Below, one piece after another: positions 23,570 to 31,385 of a stretch of 33,834 nt of DNA. This DNA comes from Deltaproteobacteria bacterium (GTDB lineage Bacteria; Desulfobacterota; Binatia; UBA9968): positions 1 through 33,834 of the forward strand of contig JACPAM010000030.1 in assembly GCA_016180805.1 (NCBI GenBank), in the 5' to 3' direction. The notes beneath the pieces were generated by a model. It did not search any database. It was not told where the DNA came from and was given only the letters and a program-made list of their open reading frames with translations. How positions within the stretch are numbered: position 1 is the stretch's first letter; every line of letters begins with the position of its first letter. Made by a program: the position numbers and the translations under genes.

Positions 23570-23587
23570 TTGCCGTCGATCCTTGGC

Positions 23588-24337
23588 TTAGACTTGCACA
23601 ACCACCCGCCAGGCCGTAATCCGTTTTTCAAACGGATTGATCAAGAGAAATTCAATTCCCAAAAGCACAATGGTGAAGCTGAGTGCCCAAGCGAGCACCT
23701 GAGTCATAGAGAAAAGGCCAAACCAGTAATTCAGCATGTAGCCCACCCCGCTGCTCATCCCGATCAGCTCCACTGTGGTAGCTATTTTCCAAGAGATGCC
23801 GAGCGCGTAGCGAGTGGCCGCAAGGATATAAGGCACCGTCTGCGGAAGGACCACCTTGCGGATGAGATCGCGGCGAGGGACTTGAAAGGCCCTAGCCATG
23901 GTGACGAGTTGCATATCGATGTCTTTAACCCCCTGCCACATATTAATGGCGACTGCCGGAAAAGCGGTGATTCCGATGGCGATCACCGCGGCAAAATCGT
24001 TAAGCCCGAACCACAACAGCGTGATGATGGCGTACACCACTGCTGGTATGGTGAGTCCGACCATGACCCAGCTCTCCAAGAACTTTTCCCCTTTGGGTGA
24101 GATCCCCATCACAATACCGAAGGCGCTGCCAATGATCATGGCGAGGAAAAGACCTAAGAGGACTCGAAAGATGGTCTTGTAGAGATGAAAAAAACCGTCG
24201 CCCGAGGTGAGATTCTCCCAGATTGCCTCGAAGACCGGAATGGGCCCGGGGAGAATTTGCGGCGAAAAAACGAAAGAGAGAACGACCCAGGCAGCCAGCA
24301 GAACCAAAACGGAATAAATCTTAAGGGTTGTATGCAT
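23588..24337 (-). CDS. NitT/TauT-family ABC transporter permease
   Basis: A 249-residue inner-membrane permease with about six spans. The coupling-loop motif reads MARAFQVPRRDLIRKVVLPQ, close to the EAA loop of SsuC/TauC proteins, and the segment YALGISWKIATTVELIGMSS is also typical. The ATG overlaps the end of the binding-protein gene by 17 bases, so the pair is translationally coupled. Confidence 0.89.
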   Translation of the reverse strand: MHTTLKIYSVLVLLAAWVVLSFVFSPQILPGPIPVFEAIWENLTSGDGFFHLYKTIFRVLLGLFLAMIIGSAFGIVMGISPKGEKFLESWVMVGLTIPAVVYAIITLLWFGLNDFAAVIAIGITAFPAVAINMWQGVKDIDMQLVTMARAFQVPRRDLIRKVVLPQTVPYILAATRYALGISWKIATTVELIGMSSGVGYMLNYWFGLFSMTQVLAWALSFTIVLLGIEFLLINPFEKRITAWRVVVQV

Positions 24338-25307
24338 CGGTCATTAAATCCTCTGGAACCGCCTTAAGCACCTTGGGTCCCAAAATCTCTTTGACCGCTT
24401 CCAGGAAGTCTCTCTGAACCTCCATCTGCTGCCGGTCCCACTTCTCCAGAATTCTCGGTCCCCACGTCTTCTGTAACGCGGCGACCCCTTCCTTAGTGGT
24501 TATCCCTACGCTCTCCCCATAGCTCTTCCATATCTCGGAATGTGTACGGATATACCGCACCGCATCCACGTAGGCCCTGAGGTATCTCCTGAGAAGGTCC
24601 GGATTGGCCTTGGCAAACTCTTCGTTGGTGGCCAGCGTCACAGTAGCAGGAGCCCTACCGGCTCTTTTCTCCCACTCCTCGCTCATGTCAAGGAGAACAC
24701 GGTATTTACCCGTAAGGGGAAGCGTCACGGATTCCTGATTTCCAACTAGGGCAGCGGCCAGTTGGTCCTTGTCCAAGAGGCCTGCCAGGGCCGGCCCCGG
24801 CGCGGTGATCAGCTCCGTTTCTCTTTGGAGATCCATACCGTACCACTTTTTTGAGATTGCCATCAGCATGCTCGTGGTAGCGGACCCGGGACCCCCGAAA
24901 TTGCCAATTCTCTTTCCCTTAAGGGCGGCAAACGACTGGATCGAAGATTCTTTCTTTACGAGCACCGCATTGACAGGAGAAAAAATGCCGTAAATGATTA
25001 CCATATCCTTTCCTTCGGCTCGCGCTCTTGCCATCGCGGTGACCCCGCCGTAGCCGATGTCGACCCTTTTCTCCGCAAGGAAGAGATGAAGTGGAGCCGG
25101 ATTGAGGACCTTAATTCTCTCGTAGGGAACATTGTATTTGTCCAGGAGCTTCTGACGCTCCATGACGTTATGGATAAGATCCTGCGAGCCGCTCGTAAGT
25201 ATTCCGAGCCGCACTTTTTTCGTTTCTGCCGCGGCCGCAGGCGAGGCCCACGACAGCGCCCAGAGAACGGAGAAGACCAGCGTCCCCTTTAGCATCAAAG
25301 CCAGCAT
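24321..25307 (-). CDS. NitT/TauT-family periplasmic substrate-binding protein
   Basis: A 328-residue type II binding protein. A signal peptide is evident (LKGTLVFSVLWALSWASPA, cleavage near AAAAET). The mature part has an N-terminal VRLGILTSGS strand, the LAEKRVDIGYGGV segment and the LKGKRIGNFGGPGSATTSML hinge, all typical of NMT1/SsuA-like proteins. AGGAGG precedes the ATG at 25307. The ligand is unknown: the family binds sulfonates, nitrate, pyrimidine precursors, aromatic acids and others. Given the hydantoinase and creatinase-like genes around it, a nitrogen-containing organic compound is a fair guess. Confidence 0.88.
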   Translation of the reverse strand: MLALMLKGTLVFSVLWALSWASPAAAAETKKVRLGILTSGSQDLIHNVMERQKLLDKYNVPYERIKVLNPAPLHLFLAEKRVDIGYGGVTAMARARAEGKDMVIIYGIFSPVNAVLVKKESSIQSFAALKGKRIGNFGGPGSATTSMLMAISKKWYGMDLQRETELITAPGPALAGLLDKDQLAAALVGNQESVTLPLTGKYRVLLDMSEEWEKRAGRAPATVTLATNEEFAKANPDLLRRYLRAYVDAVRYIRTHSEIWKSYGESVGITTKEGVAALQKTWGPRILEKWDRQQMEVQRDFLEAVKEILGPKVLKAVPEDLMTDAYNP

Positions 25308-25367
25308 AAAATCCTCCTGCCTATTTTTCCGCGCATCATCGCGGCTCCTTGTTCGACGTCTTCCCTA

Positions 25368-26459
25368 CTACTTTTTCGCAAGCTCGCGCAGGTAACGCAC
25401 GCCCCCTTGATAATCCTCGAACAGTCTTTTAACCGCGGTTTTGACCACCCGGTCCGCCGACTCACCGAACAACGCATCCGCAGGCTGCCCCAAAACCTTC
25501 TGATGCTCTTCCCGATAAGGCGGATCCTGCGTCATCATTTCAAGGGCGCGGGTCAAGATCGCGATCCGGTCGGGCGGCACGCCCGCCGGAAGGCTGACCA
25601 TGCCTTGAAACGCTTGCGGGACTACCAGTGCCTTCCAGCCCTCCCACGCGGGACCCGCTTTCTTCTCCTTGGGCAAGACCTCGTCCAAGGTTGGTATATC
25701 CGGGATGAACTCCGAGCGTTTAAAGGTTTCCTCTAAAGTCAGGATTCCCGTTTGCCAGAGAACTACTATGGTCCCGTCCTTCTCCCTGGGCTGGATAATG
25801 GGTTTATAGCCGGCCATGGGCTCTTCGAACAGGTGGATTTCCCCGCGCTCGAGAGCTACCAGCAAGTCCGCCGATCCCCTGTAGCCCGTCACCCAGGTGT
25901 GGTCCACACCAAACAGCTCCAGTGCCAGCTTGGGCCTGAGGCTTCGGGGGCTCGAGGCTCCAGAACCGCCGATCCGCAACTTTCCTGGCGCACGCAGGAT
26001 GTCTTCTGCCCTCTTGATTTTGGTCGCCTTAGCATTGAAGGCGGTCAGCCAACTGTCCTCTTGGACCCAAAGGACAGACATGCGCCGAACGTCATACTTG
26101 ACGCTTTCGGGCTGAAGAAAGGTATTCATGACCGGGCCGGTTGGAGAGTGAAGCATGGTCAGCCCGTCGGGTGTGGCAACACCGAACACGTAGTTGGCTG
26201 CTATCTGGCCGCCGGCGCCGGTCATATTCTGCACAACGATGGTTGGATTGCCGGCAAGCCATTTGGGCAGGTAGCGCGCGATGAGCCTTGCTCTCAAGTC
26301 GATCGTGCCGCCGGCGGCAAAACCGGCAATGATGCGAATGGTTTTTCCCGCATAGAAGGGCTGCTCTTGAGCCGACGCGATCTGCCCCGAGTGCGCCACG
26401 ACCAGCGCAAGTCCAAGCACAGCATGGATCACTGGGAGCTGACAACTTGCCCTCTTCAT
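25368..26459 (-). CDS. TTT-family (Bug-type) periplasmic solute-binding protein, orphan
   Basis: A 363-residue protein of the tripartite tricarboxylate transporter receptor class. It has a signal peptide (HAVLGLALVVAHSGQIASAQ) and the family N-terminus FYAGKTIRIIAGFAAGGTID, followed by NMTGAGGQIAANYVFG. The ATG at 26459 is chosen for the signal peptide and the GGGGGGTAGG purine run before it; a longer frame to 26537 has no such support. No TctA or TctB membrane subunit lies in the window, so it is an orphan receptor, as is common in organisms with many Bug proteins. It sits inside the catabolic operon between the dehydratase genes and the ABC transporter. Confidence 0.85.
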   Translation of the reverse strand: MKRASCQLPVIHAVLGLALVVAHSGQIASAQEQPFYAGKTIRIIAGFAAGGTIDLRARLIARYLPKWLAGNPTIVVQNMTGAGGQIAANYVFGVATPDGLTMLHSPTGPVMNTFLQPESVKYDVRRMSVLWVQEDSWLTAFNAKATKIKRAEDILRAPGKLRIGGSGASSPRSLRPKLALELFGVDHTWVTGYRGSADLLVALERGEIHLFEEPMAGYKPIIQPREKDGTIVVLWQTGILTLEETFKRSEFIPDIPTLDEVLPKEKKAGPAWEGWKALVVPQAFQGMVSLPAGVPPDRIAILTRALEMMTQDPPYREEHQKVLGQPADALFGESADRVVKTAVKRLFEDYQGGVRYLRELAKK

Positions 26460-26544
26460 ACACCTACCCCCCTTCACCTTTGCGATTGACGCAAAACCCG
26501 GGGAGGGATTCCCCCCACATCGAGCTGTTCGTGTCATGGAGCTG

Positions 26545-27807
26545 CTAAGACAGAAATTCTCTGGGATCCGTGATGGCTCCTCGGATCGCGGTCGCCGCCG
26601 CCACAGCAGGACTTCCCAGATAGATCTCAGCGTTGTAGCTCCCCATGCGCCCCTGGAAGTTGCGGTTGGCGGTCGAGAGCGTGACCTCGCCGTCGGCCAT
26701 CACGCCGCCGTCCCCCGCGCACGCGCTGCAGCCCGGGTTCGTGATCAGCGCGCCCGCCTCGAGAAGGATCGAGTACGTCCCGTCCTTCACGGTGCGCGCC
26801 ACGATCTCTTTGGAGGCCGGGCTGACGAGCAGCCTCACACCCGGGGCCACCTTGTGTCCTTTGAGAATCCGCGCCGCCTCCACCAGGTCCTCGTACTTGG
26901 CGTTCGCGCAGGAACCGATGAAGACCTGGTCCACCTTGGTGCCTGCGACCTGGTCGATTGGCTTCACGTTGTCGACCGCGTGAGGGCAGGCGATCTGCGG
27001 CGCCAGGCTTCGCCCGTCGACGGTCGCGCTCTTCACGTAGACCGCATCGGCGTCCGGGTGAACCTCGGCGTAATGCCCCGAAGGCACGCCGCGCTCGGCC
27101 AGGTAGCTTCTCGTGGTCTCGTCCGCACAAACGACCGCGTTCTTCGCGCCGACCTCCATGGCGAGGTTACAGAGCGTCATTCGATCGGAGATCGAAAGCC
27201 CTTGCGTGTAGCTACCATGAAACTCGACGGAGAGATACGTGGCGCCATCAGCCGTGAGAGTGCCGATCAGTTTGAGCATGACGTCTTTGGAGCTGGTGCC
27301 GCGCGCCAGCGGGCCTTCGATCGTGACCTTGATCGAGTCCGGCACCTTCATCCAGAGCTTTCCCGTGACCCAGGCAGCCGTGATCTCACTAAAGCCGACG
27401 CCGGTGCCGAAAGCGCCGAGGGCGCCGTAGATCGTCGAGTGGGAATCAGTCCCGATCACGACCATGCCGGGGCGGATGTACCCTTCCTCCATCAGCACGA
27501 CGTGAGCGATGCCGGCTTCGACGTCATAAAACTTCTTGATGCCTTTGCGCACGGCGAACTCACGGCACATCCGCTGGTCGTCGGCAGTCTTGGGGATCCG
27601 GGCCGGGGAGATGTGATCCATGACCATCGCGATGCGGTCCGGATCGTAGAGTTTATCCGTCCCGAGCTTCTCCAGTGTGCGGATGCAGCGCCAGCTCGCC
27701 ATGTGGCTCATGTAGAGATCAGGATAAACATCGACGATCTCACCGGGGCGGGCTTCCGACAGCCCGGCGGCTCTGGCGAGGACTTTCTCAGCAAACGCTC
27801 TTCCCAC
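26545..27807 (-). CDS. Aconitase-family large subunit (LeuC-like hydro-lyase), Fe-S cysteines intact
   Basis: A 420-residue large subunit of the isopropylmalate/homoaconitate dehydratase type, a [4Fe-4S] hydro-lyase that moves a hydroxyl group on a di- or tricarboxylate. The three cluster ligands are visible: Cys300 in FIGSCANAKYEDL, and Cys360/Cys363 in NPGCSACAGDGG. Active-site segments DHISPA, GTDSHSTIYGALGAFGTG and GRMGSYNAEIYLGSP are present. The start is a GTG at 27807, six bases after the small-subunit stop (27814-28326). The small subunit precedes it in the operon, the reverse of the usual order. It is probably a catabolic paralogue, not the leucine-pathway enzyme, since no other leu genes are near. 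Confidence 0.87.
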   Translation of the reverse strand: MGRAFAEKVLARAAGLSEARPGEIVDVYPDLYMSHMASWRCIRTLEKLGTDKLYDPDRIAMVMDHISPARIPKTADDQRMCREFAVRKGIKKFYDVEAGIAHVVLMEEGYIRPGMVVIGTDSHSTIYGALGAFGTGVGFSEITAAWVTGKLWMKVPDSIKVTIEGPLARGTSSKDVMLKLIGTLTADGATYLSVEFHGSYTQGLSISDRMTLCNLAMEVGAKNAVVCADETTRSYLAERGVPSGHYAEVHPDADAVYVKSATVDGRSLAPQIACPHAVDNVKPIDQVAGTKVDQVFIGSCANAKYEDLVEAARILKGHKVAPGVRLLVSPASKEIVARTVKDGTYSILLEAGALITNPGCSACAGDGGVMADGEVTLSTANRNFQGRMGSYNAEIYLGSPAVAAATAIRGAITDPREFLS

Positions 27808-27813
27808 TGACCT

Positions 27814-28326
27814 TCACCCTTTCAGCGCTTTCTCTTGGGGCAAAACATACTTGGCCAGGTAGGGGATCAAACCTCCCGCCTCGAGGATCTGCCTGAGGCT
27901 CTCAGGATATGAGGCAAAGCCGAATTCCTTTCCATGAACAACGGCAATCCCGCTCGCGTAGTCGATCCAAAGTTCGCCGTCATCGGCGACGGCCTCTGCC
28001 GCCTCAGGGCATTCGACCACGAGCAGTCCGGTATTGATGCAATTCCGAAAGAACACCCTGGCGAAAGACTTCGCGACCACAGCTTTGATCCCGGCGCCGA
28101 TCAGGCAACTAGCTGCCTGCTCGCGCGCGCTCCCGCAGCCGAAGTTTCTCCCGCCCACCACCACTTGAGAAGACCAGAGGCGTTTCTGGACCTCCGGCCC
28201 CAGCGGCTCGAAGGCATGCTTGGCCAGCTCCTGCGGGTCGATGCTTACGAGATAGCGGCCGGGTATGATCACGTCGGTATTGACGTTGTCCCCGAACTTT
28301 ATAACCTTCCCGCCAACCTTTTCCAT
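27814..28326 (-). CDS. Aconitase-family small subunit (LeuD-like), pairs with the intact large subunit
   Basis: A 170-residue swivelling-domain subunit. It shows the typical KFGDNVNTDVIIPGRYL segment and the catalytic loop NFGCGSAREQAA, in which the active-site Ser and Arg of the GSSRE motif are kept (Ser-Ala-Arg for Ser-Ser-Arg). Near the C-terminus, EAGGLIPYLAKYVL is also typical. The ATG at 28326 overlaps the stop of the OCD-family gene (TAATG), so it is translationally coupled to it. It forms the dehydratase with the product of 26545-27807. Confidence 0.87.
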   Translation of the reverse strand: MEKVGGKVIKFGDNVNTDVIIPGRYLVSIDPQELAKHAFEPLGPEVQKRLWSSQVVVGGRNFGCGSAREQAASCLIGAGIKAVVAKSFARVFFRNCINTGLLVVECPEAAEAVADDGELWIDYASGIAVVHGKEFGFASYPESLRQILEAGGLIPYLAKYVLPQEKALKG

Positions 28327-29405
28327 TACGGCGTCGTATCCTCCAGGAACCATTCGGTCGGCACCTCGCGCCCCAAACCTTTCGCCTTCGCCAGCTCAAG
28401 CGCGCGCGCGCCGACCGCGGCGAACTGAAGCCCCATCCCCGTATTGTTGGCAAAGACTGTGATTTGCTCTTTGCGGCTTCGCCCGGGAAAGCGACCGACC
28501 AGGAGATCGCCGAGCTCGCCGATTTGCTCCCACGTTTTTAATCCCCGCTTTACCGGGCCCATGATGTCGATCTGGTTGTCGTACTCAATCTGTTCTTTCG
28601 AGAGCACAATCAGGACGTCGGCGCGATCGAACGTCGTGTCATCCAGCTCGCGCCGTATAGTCGTGCGATCAGGCGACGTGATCGCAGTAATGTGGGTACC
28701 GGGCTCGACCCAGCTCCCGTCGAAGCACGGATCCATGGCCGCCGTGGCGCAGGTCACGATCGGGCAGCCCTTGACCGCATCTCGCGGATGGTCCACCGCA
28801 ATGATTCGCTTGCCAAGCTTATCGCTCCACTCACCGGCGAAGGCTTTGCGGTGGGATGAGGTCGGGCTATAGACGCGGACCTCCTCGATCTCGGGGCGCA
28901 CCATGAAAAGATACTTGAGGTGAGCCTCCGCCTGCCAGCCCGCTCCGAAGAGCCCCGCAACCCTCGCGCCGGGGTTGGAAAGCTCGCGGATTCCCACCGC
29001 TGAGGTGGCGCCGACCCTGAGCTTCTGGATAAAGCTATCGTGCATGACGGCGAGCGGCTCCAGGGTCTCGAGACTGTAAAGGGTAATGAGCCCGACAAAA
29101 GTGTTGCCGGGCGCTGCCGGGATCAACCGGCGCCGCTTGACGCCCCCCTCGAGCGTCTCCACACCGGCCATATCTGAGGTGATGCGCAAGGCCCAAACCC
29201 CGGAGGAGGGGTTTCCGCCTTCCTGGGACTTGAACCTGAAATGAAAGCCCGGATAGCGCTTATCCTCCACCGGAAGCATCGTGTGGTTGCGTGGGCGGTT
29301 GGCAGCCTTCCCCAGAGCGTACTCTTTGTAGGCAACCTCTAGAACTTCCAAACAGCCCTCAAGGGTAAGGACCTGCTCGATGTCGTTGTTGGAGAGAATG
29401 CGCAT
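28326..29405 (-). CDS. Ornithine cyclodeaminase/mu-crystallin-family enzyme
   Basis: A 359-residue NAD(P)-dependent family member. The nucleotide-binding fold shows GLFGAGWQAEAHLKYLFMV, and the substrate-side N-terminal segments (FHFRFKSQEGG, VMHDSFIQKLRVGATSAVG) fit the family. The active-site region after the fold reads HITAITSPDRTTIRRELDD, without the D-x-PGKTEL pattern of true ornithine cyclodeaminases. Another amino or imino acid substrate (ketimine reductase or amino acid dehydrogenase type) is therefore more likely. GAGGAG precedes the ATG at 29405. It lies between two aconitase-type small subunits, an unusual arrangement that ties it to the same pathway. Confidence 0.83.
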   Translation of the reverse strand: MRILSNNDIEQVLTLEGCLEVLEVAYKEYALGKAANRPRNHTMLPVEDKRYPGFHFRFKSQEGGNPSSGVWALRITSDMAGVETLEGGVKRRRLIPAAPGNTFVGLITLYSLETLEPLAVMHDSFIQKLRVGATSAVGIRELSNPGARVAGLFGAGWQAEAHLKYLFMVRPEIEEVRVYSPTSSHRKAFAGEWSDKLGKRIIAVDHPRDAVKGCPIVTCATAAMDPCFDGSWVEPGTHITAITSPDRTTIRRELDDTTFDRADVLIVLSKEQIEYDNQIDIMGPVKRGLKTWEQIGELGDLLVGRFPGRSRKEQITVFANNTGMGLQFAAVGARALELAKAKGLGREVPTEWFLEDTTP

Positions 29406-29423
29406 GGTGGCTCCTCGGGGATA

Positions 29424-29918
29424 TTATCCTTCGCCGGCAAGCCGCTCAGCCATCGGAATGAGCCCGCCTGCCTTCAGCATATCGAGGAGGAAGGGAGGCG
29501 TGGGCCTGGCCTGAAGCTCACGGCCGGTGGTCTCGTTGACAATCCTGCCGCTGTCGATCTCCACCAGGAGAATGTCGCCGTCACTGACCTGGGCCGTGAT
29601 CCCCGGGCACTCGAGCGCCGGCATTCCGATCTCAAAGCCGTTCCGATAAAAGGTGCGGGCGAAGCTCTCGGCGATGACGCAGCCGATCCCGGTCTGCTTC
29701 AGCGCTTTGGCGGCGATCGCACGACCGGAGGACTGGCCGAAGTGCTTCCCGGCAACCACAATTTCGCCGGGCTTTACCTTCAGCGGGAACTCAGGGTTAC
29801 AGGTCTCCAGAACGTGCTTCAGAATTTCCGAGAAGGGGCGGAAAACCAGATCCGTTCTGACGATCCGGTCCGTGGGAATGTTGTCTCCGAACTTCCAGCA
29901 GCGGCCTCGTGCCTGCAT
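29424..29918 (-). CDS. Aconitase-family small subunit (second, divergent)
   Basis: A 164-residue LeuD-like swivelling subunit. It begins with CWKFGDNIPTDRIVRTDLVF and carries the loop HFGQSSGRAIAAKALKQTG in place of the usual FGCGSSREHA. The catalytic Ser and Arg positions can be aligned, but the Glu after Arg is lost. ESFARTFYRNGFEIGMPALE and the LKAGGLIPMAERL end are typical. An AAGGAG ribosome-binding site precedes the ATG at 29918; the longer frame to 29963 runs into a REP-like element. It pairs with the cysteine-less large subunit at 30080-31327, separated from it by that element. Confidence 0.82.
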   Translation of the reverse strand: MQARGRCWKFGDNIPTDRIVRTDLVFRPFSEILKHVLETCNPEFPLKVKPGEIVVAGKHFGQSSGRAIAAKALKQTGIGCVIAESFARTFYRNGFEIGMPALECPGITAQVSDGDILLVEIDSGRIVNETTGRELQARPTPPFLLDMLKAGGLIPMAERLAGEG

Positions 29919-29930
29919 GGGTTTCTCCTT

Positions 29931-30076
29931 AAAAACGGTTTTGCTGAAAAACCCTCCGTTCATCCTTCGAGAGCCTCAGGACGAACGGAGGCACGCCTGA
30001 AATCATTGGAGATTTTCCGTTCATGCTGAGCGCGTCGAAGCATGAAATGCCCTTTTTCAGTAGAATCAAAAACGGT
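29931..30076. repeat. Composite REP-like element between the divergent aconitase-type subunit genes
   Basis: Two hairpins lie side by side. CCTCCGTTCATCCT/AGGACGAACGGAGG (29953-29991) is a 14-bp stem with one mismatch. TTCATGCT/AGCATGAA (30020-30046) is a perfect 8-bp stem. The whole is bounded by inverted CTGAAAAA (29944-29951) and TTTTTCAG (30053-30060). A 9-base direct repeat, AAAAACGGT, flanks it at 29931-29939 and 30068-30076 and could be a target-site duplication. The right half recurs at 15703-15739. Confidence 0.75.
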
Positions 30077-30079
30077 CTT

Positions 30080-31327
30080 TCATAAATATTGTCTTGGATC
30101 CGCTATCGCACCGGCCACGGCCGAGGCGGCCACGGTCAGAGCTGAGGCAAGATACATCTTGGCCTCAGGGCTTCCGTTGCGGCCAGGGAAGTTCCGGGCG
30201 TGGGTAGAAATCATCGCCTCCTCGGCAGTCATCGCCCCCATGTTGTACGCTTGATTCGATCCGGTGCTGGGTGGAAACCAGGTGGCTCCGGCCTCGTGCA
30301 GCTTCTCCACCAACCCCTCGCGCACCGCTTGCCTGAAGACAGCCCGGCTGGACGGGACAAGATTGAACCTCAAGTCGGGGTGCACGCGCCGTCCTGTCAG
30401 AATCTGGGCTGCGAGCCGGAAGTCCTCGATGCGTCCACCGCCGTGCCCGCCCAGCTCGGACCACTGGACCGGCGCCCCCAGCACCGCGGTGACGGGCTTG
30501 ACGTTTCCAACCGTCGGCGGGCACGCCACCTGGGGCTCAAGATCGCTCAAGTCCCATTCCCAGACCGCCTCAAATGCTCGCTGCGGATCGCCCTTCAGCA
30601 CGTCAAACGGTTTATCCGTCACGCTGCGCACAAAGCTAAGGGTCTTCTCGTCAGGCTCGATGTAGCCGCACTTGGCCCCCAGGTCCACCACGATCAGGGG
30701 AAAGAGCCAACGGTCCCAGAAATCAAGCTGCTCGACGTACGGCCCGGCGAACTCCAGCGCCTTGTAGATCGCGCCGCCCTCGCCGATCGTGCCGGTAAGC
30801 CAAAGCGCCGCATCGCGCGGCGTGGCTCCGCGCTTGTGGGTTCCGCTGAGCCTGACCTGGATCGCGTCGGGGACCTTGAACCATGCCTTGCCAAACGGCA
30901 TGACGGTTCCCGCGTGCGAGTCGTTGCCGATGCCAGTTGCGAAGCATCCCAGCGTTCCGTGCACGGGCGTGTGGCTGTCCGAGCCGACGACCACGGTGCC
31001 GGGCCGGATGAAGCCGTTCTGCACCCCGACGTGGTGCGTGTTTCCGTTGCCGCAGTCGAAGAGGTTGATCCCCCAGCGCCGGGCGAAGCTTCGGTTCTCC
31101 TGGAGAATACGGGCCCCCTCTTCAGTCGGCGGACAGAAGTGATGGTCGAAGATCATCACCACGCGCTCCGGGTAGCGCATCGGCCGGCGCACCTCGCGCT
31201 CGAAAACACGGCCGGTCAAATAGCCGCTGAGATCGTGCAACAGCAGGCAGTCCACATTGGCGACCACTACCTCGCCCGGCGTGACCGTCTTGCGCCCGCT
31301 GGCTCGGGCCAGAATCTTCTCGATCAT
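30080..31327 (-). CDS. Aconitase-family large subunit homologue lacking all three Fe-S cysteines
   Basis: A 415-residue LeuC-like protein. General family segments are kept: IFDHHFCPP, VVGSDSHTPVHGTLGCFATG, ARNFPGRNGSPEAKMYLASA. The cluster ligands are not. The GSCTNSRIEDL motif reads LGGHGGGRIEDF (Cys to His295), and the PGCGPC motif reads PPSTGSNQAYN (Cys to Thr355 and Asn358). A normal [4Fe-4S] cluster therefore cannot be bound in the usual way. The rest is full length and undisturbed, arguing against decay. It may use another metal, another chemistry, or act as an inactive partner. The ATG at 31327 is used; GTG at 31333 is possible. It follows hyuB by 58 bases. Confidence 0.85.
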   Translation of the reverse strand: MIEKILARASGRKTVTPGEVVVANVDCLLLHDLSGYLTGRVFEREVRRPMRYPERVVMIFDHHFCPPTEEGARILQENRSFARRWGINLFDCGNGNTHHVGVQNGFIRPGTVVVGSDSHTPVHGTLGCFATGIGNDSHAGTVMPFGKAWFKVPDAIQVRLSGTHKRGATPRDAALWLTGTIGEGGAIYKALEFAGPYVEQLDFWDRWLFPLIVVDLGAKCGYIEPDEKTLSFVRSVTDKPFDVLKGDPQRAFEAVWEWDLSDLEPQVACPPTVGNVKPVTAVLGAPVQWSELGGHGGGRIEDFRLAAQILTGRRVHPDLRFNLVPSSRAVFRQAVREGLVEKLHEAGATWFPPSTGSNQAYNMGAMTAEEAMISTHARNFPGRNGSPEAKMYLASALTVAASAVAGAIADPRQYL

Positions 31328-31385
31328 ATTCACGGAACTAAGCGTTATCTCGGCCCACCAGTAGTGTCAAGGGTGGTGTCGTCCT

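Noticed and set aside
26536-27810. 424-codon plus-strand open frame opposite the intact aconitase-type large subunit
   Set aside because: Antisense shadow of a gene with intact Fe-S motifs.
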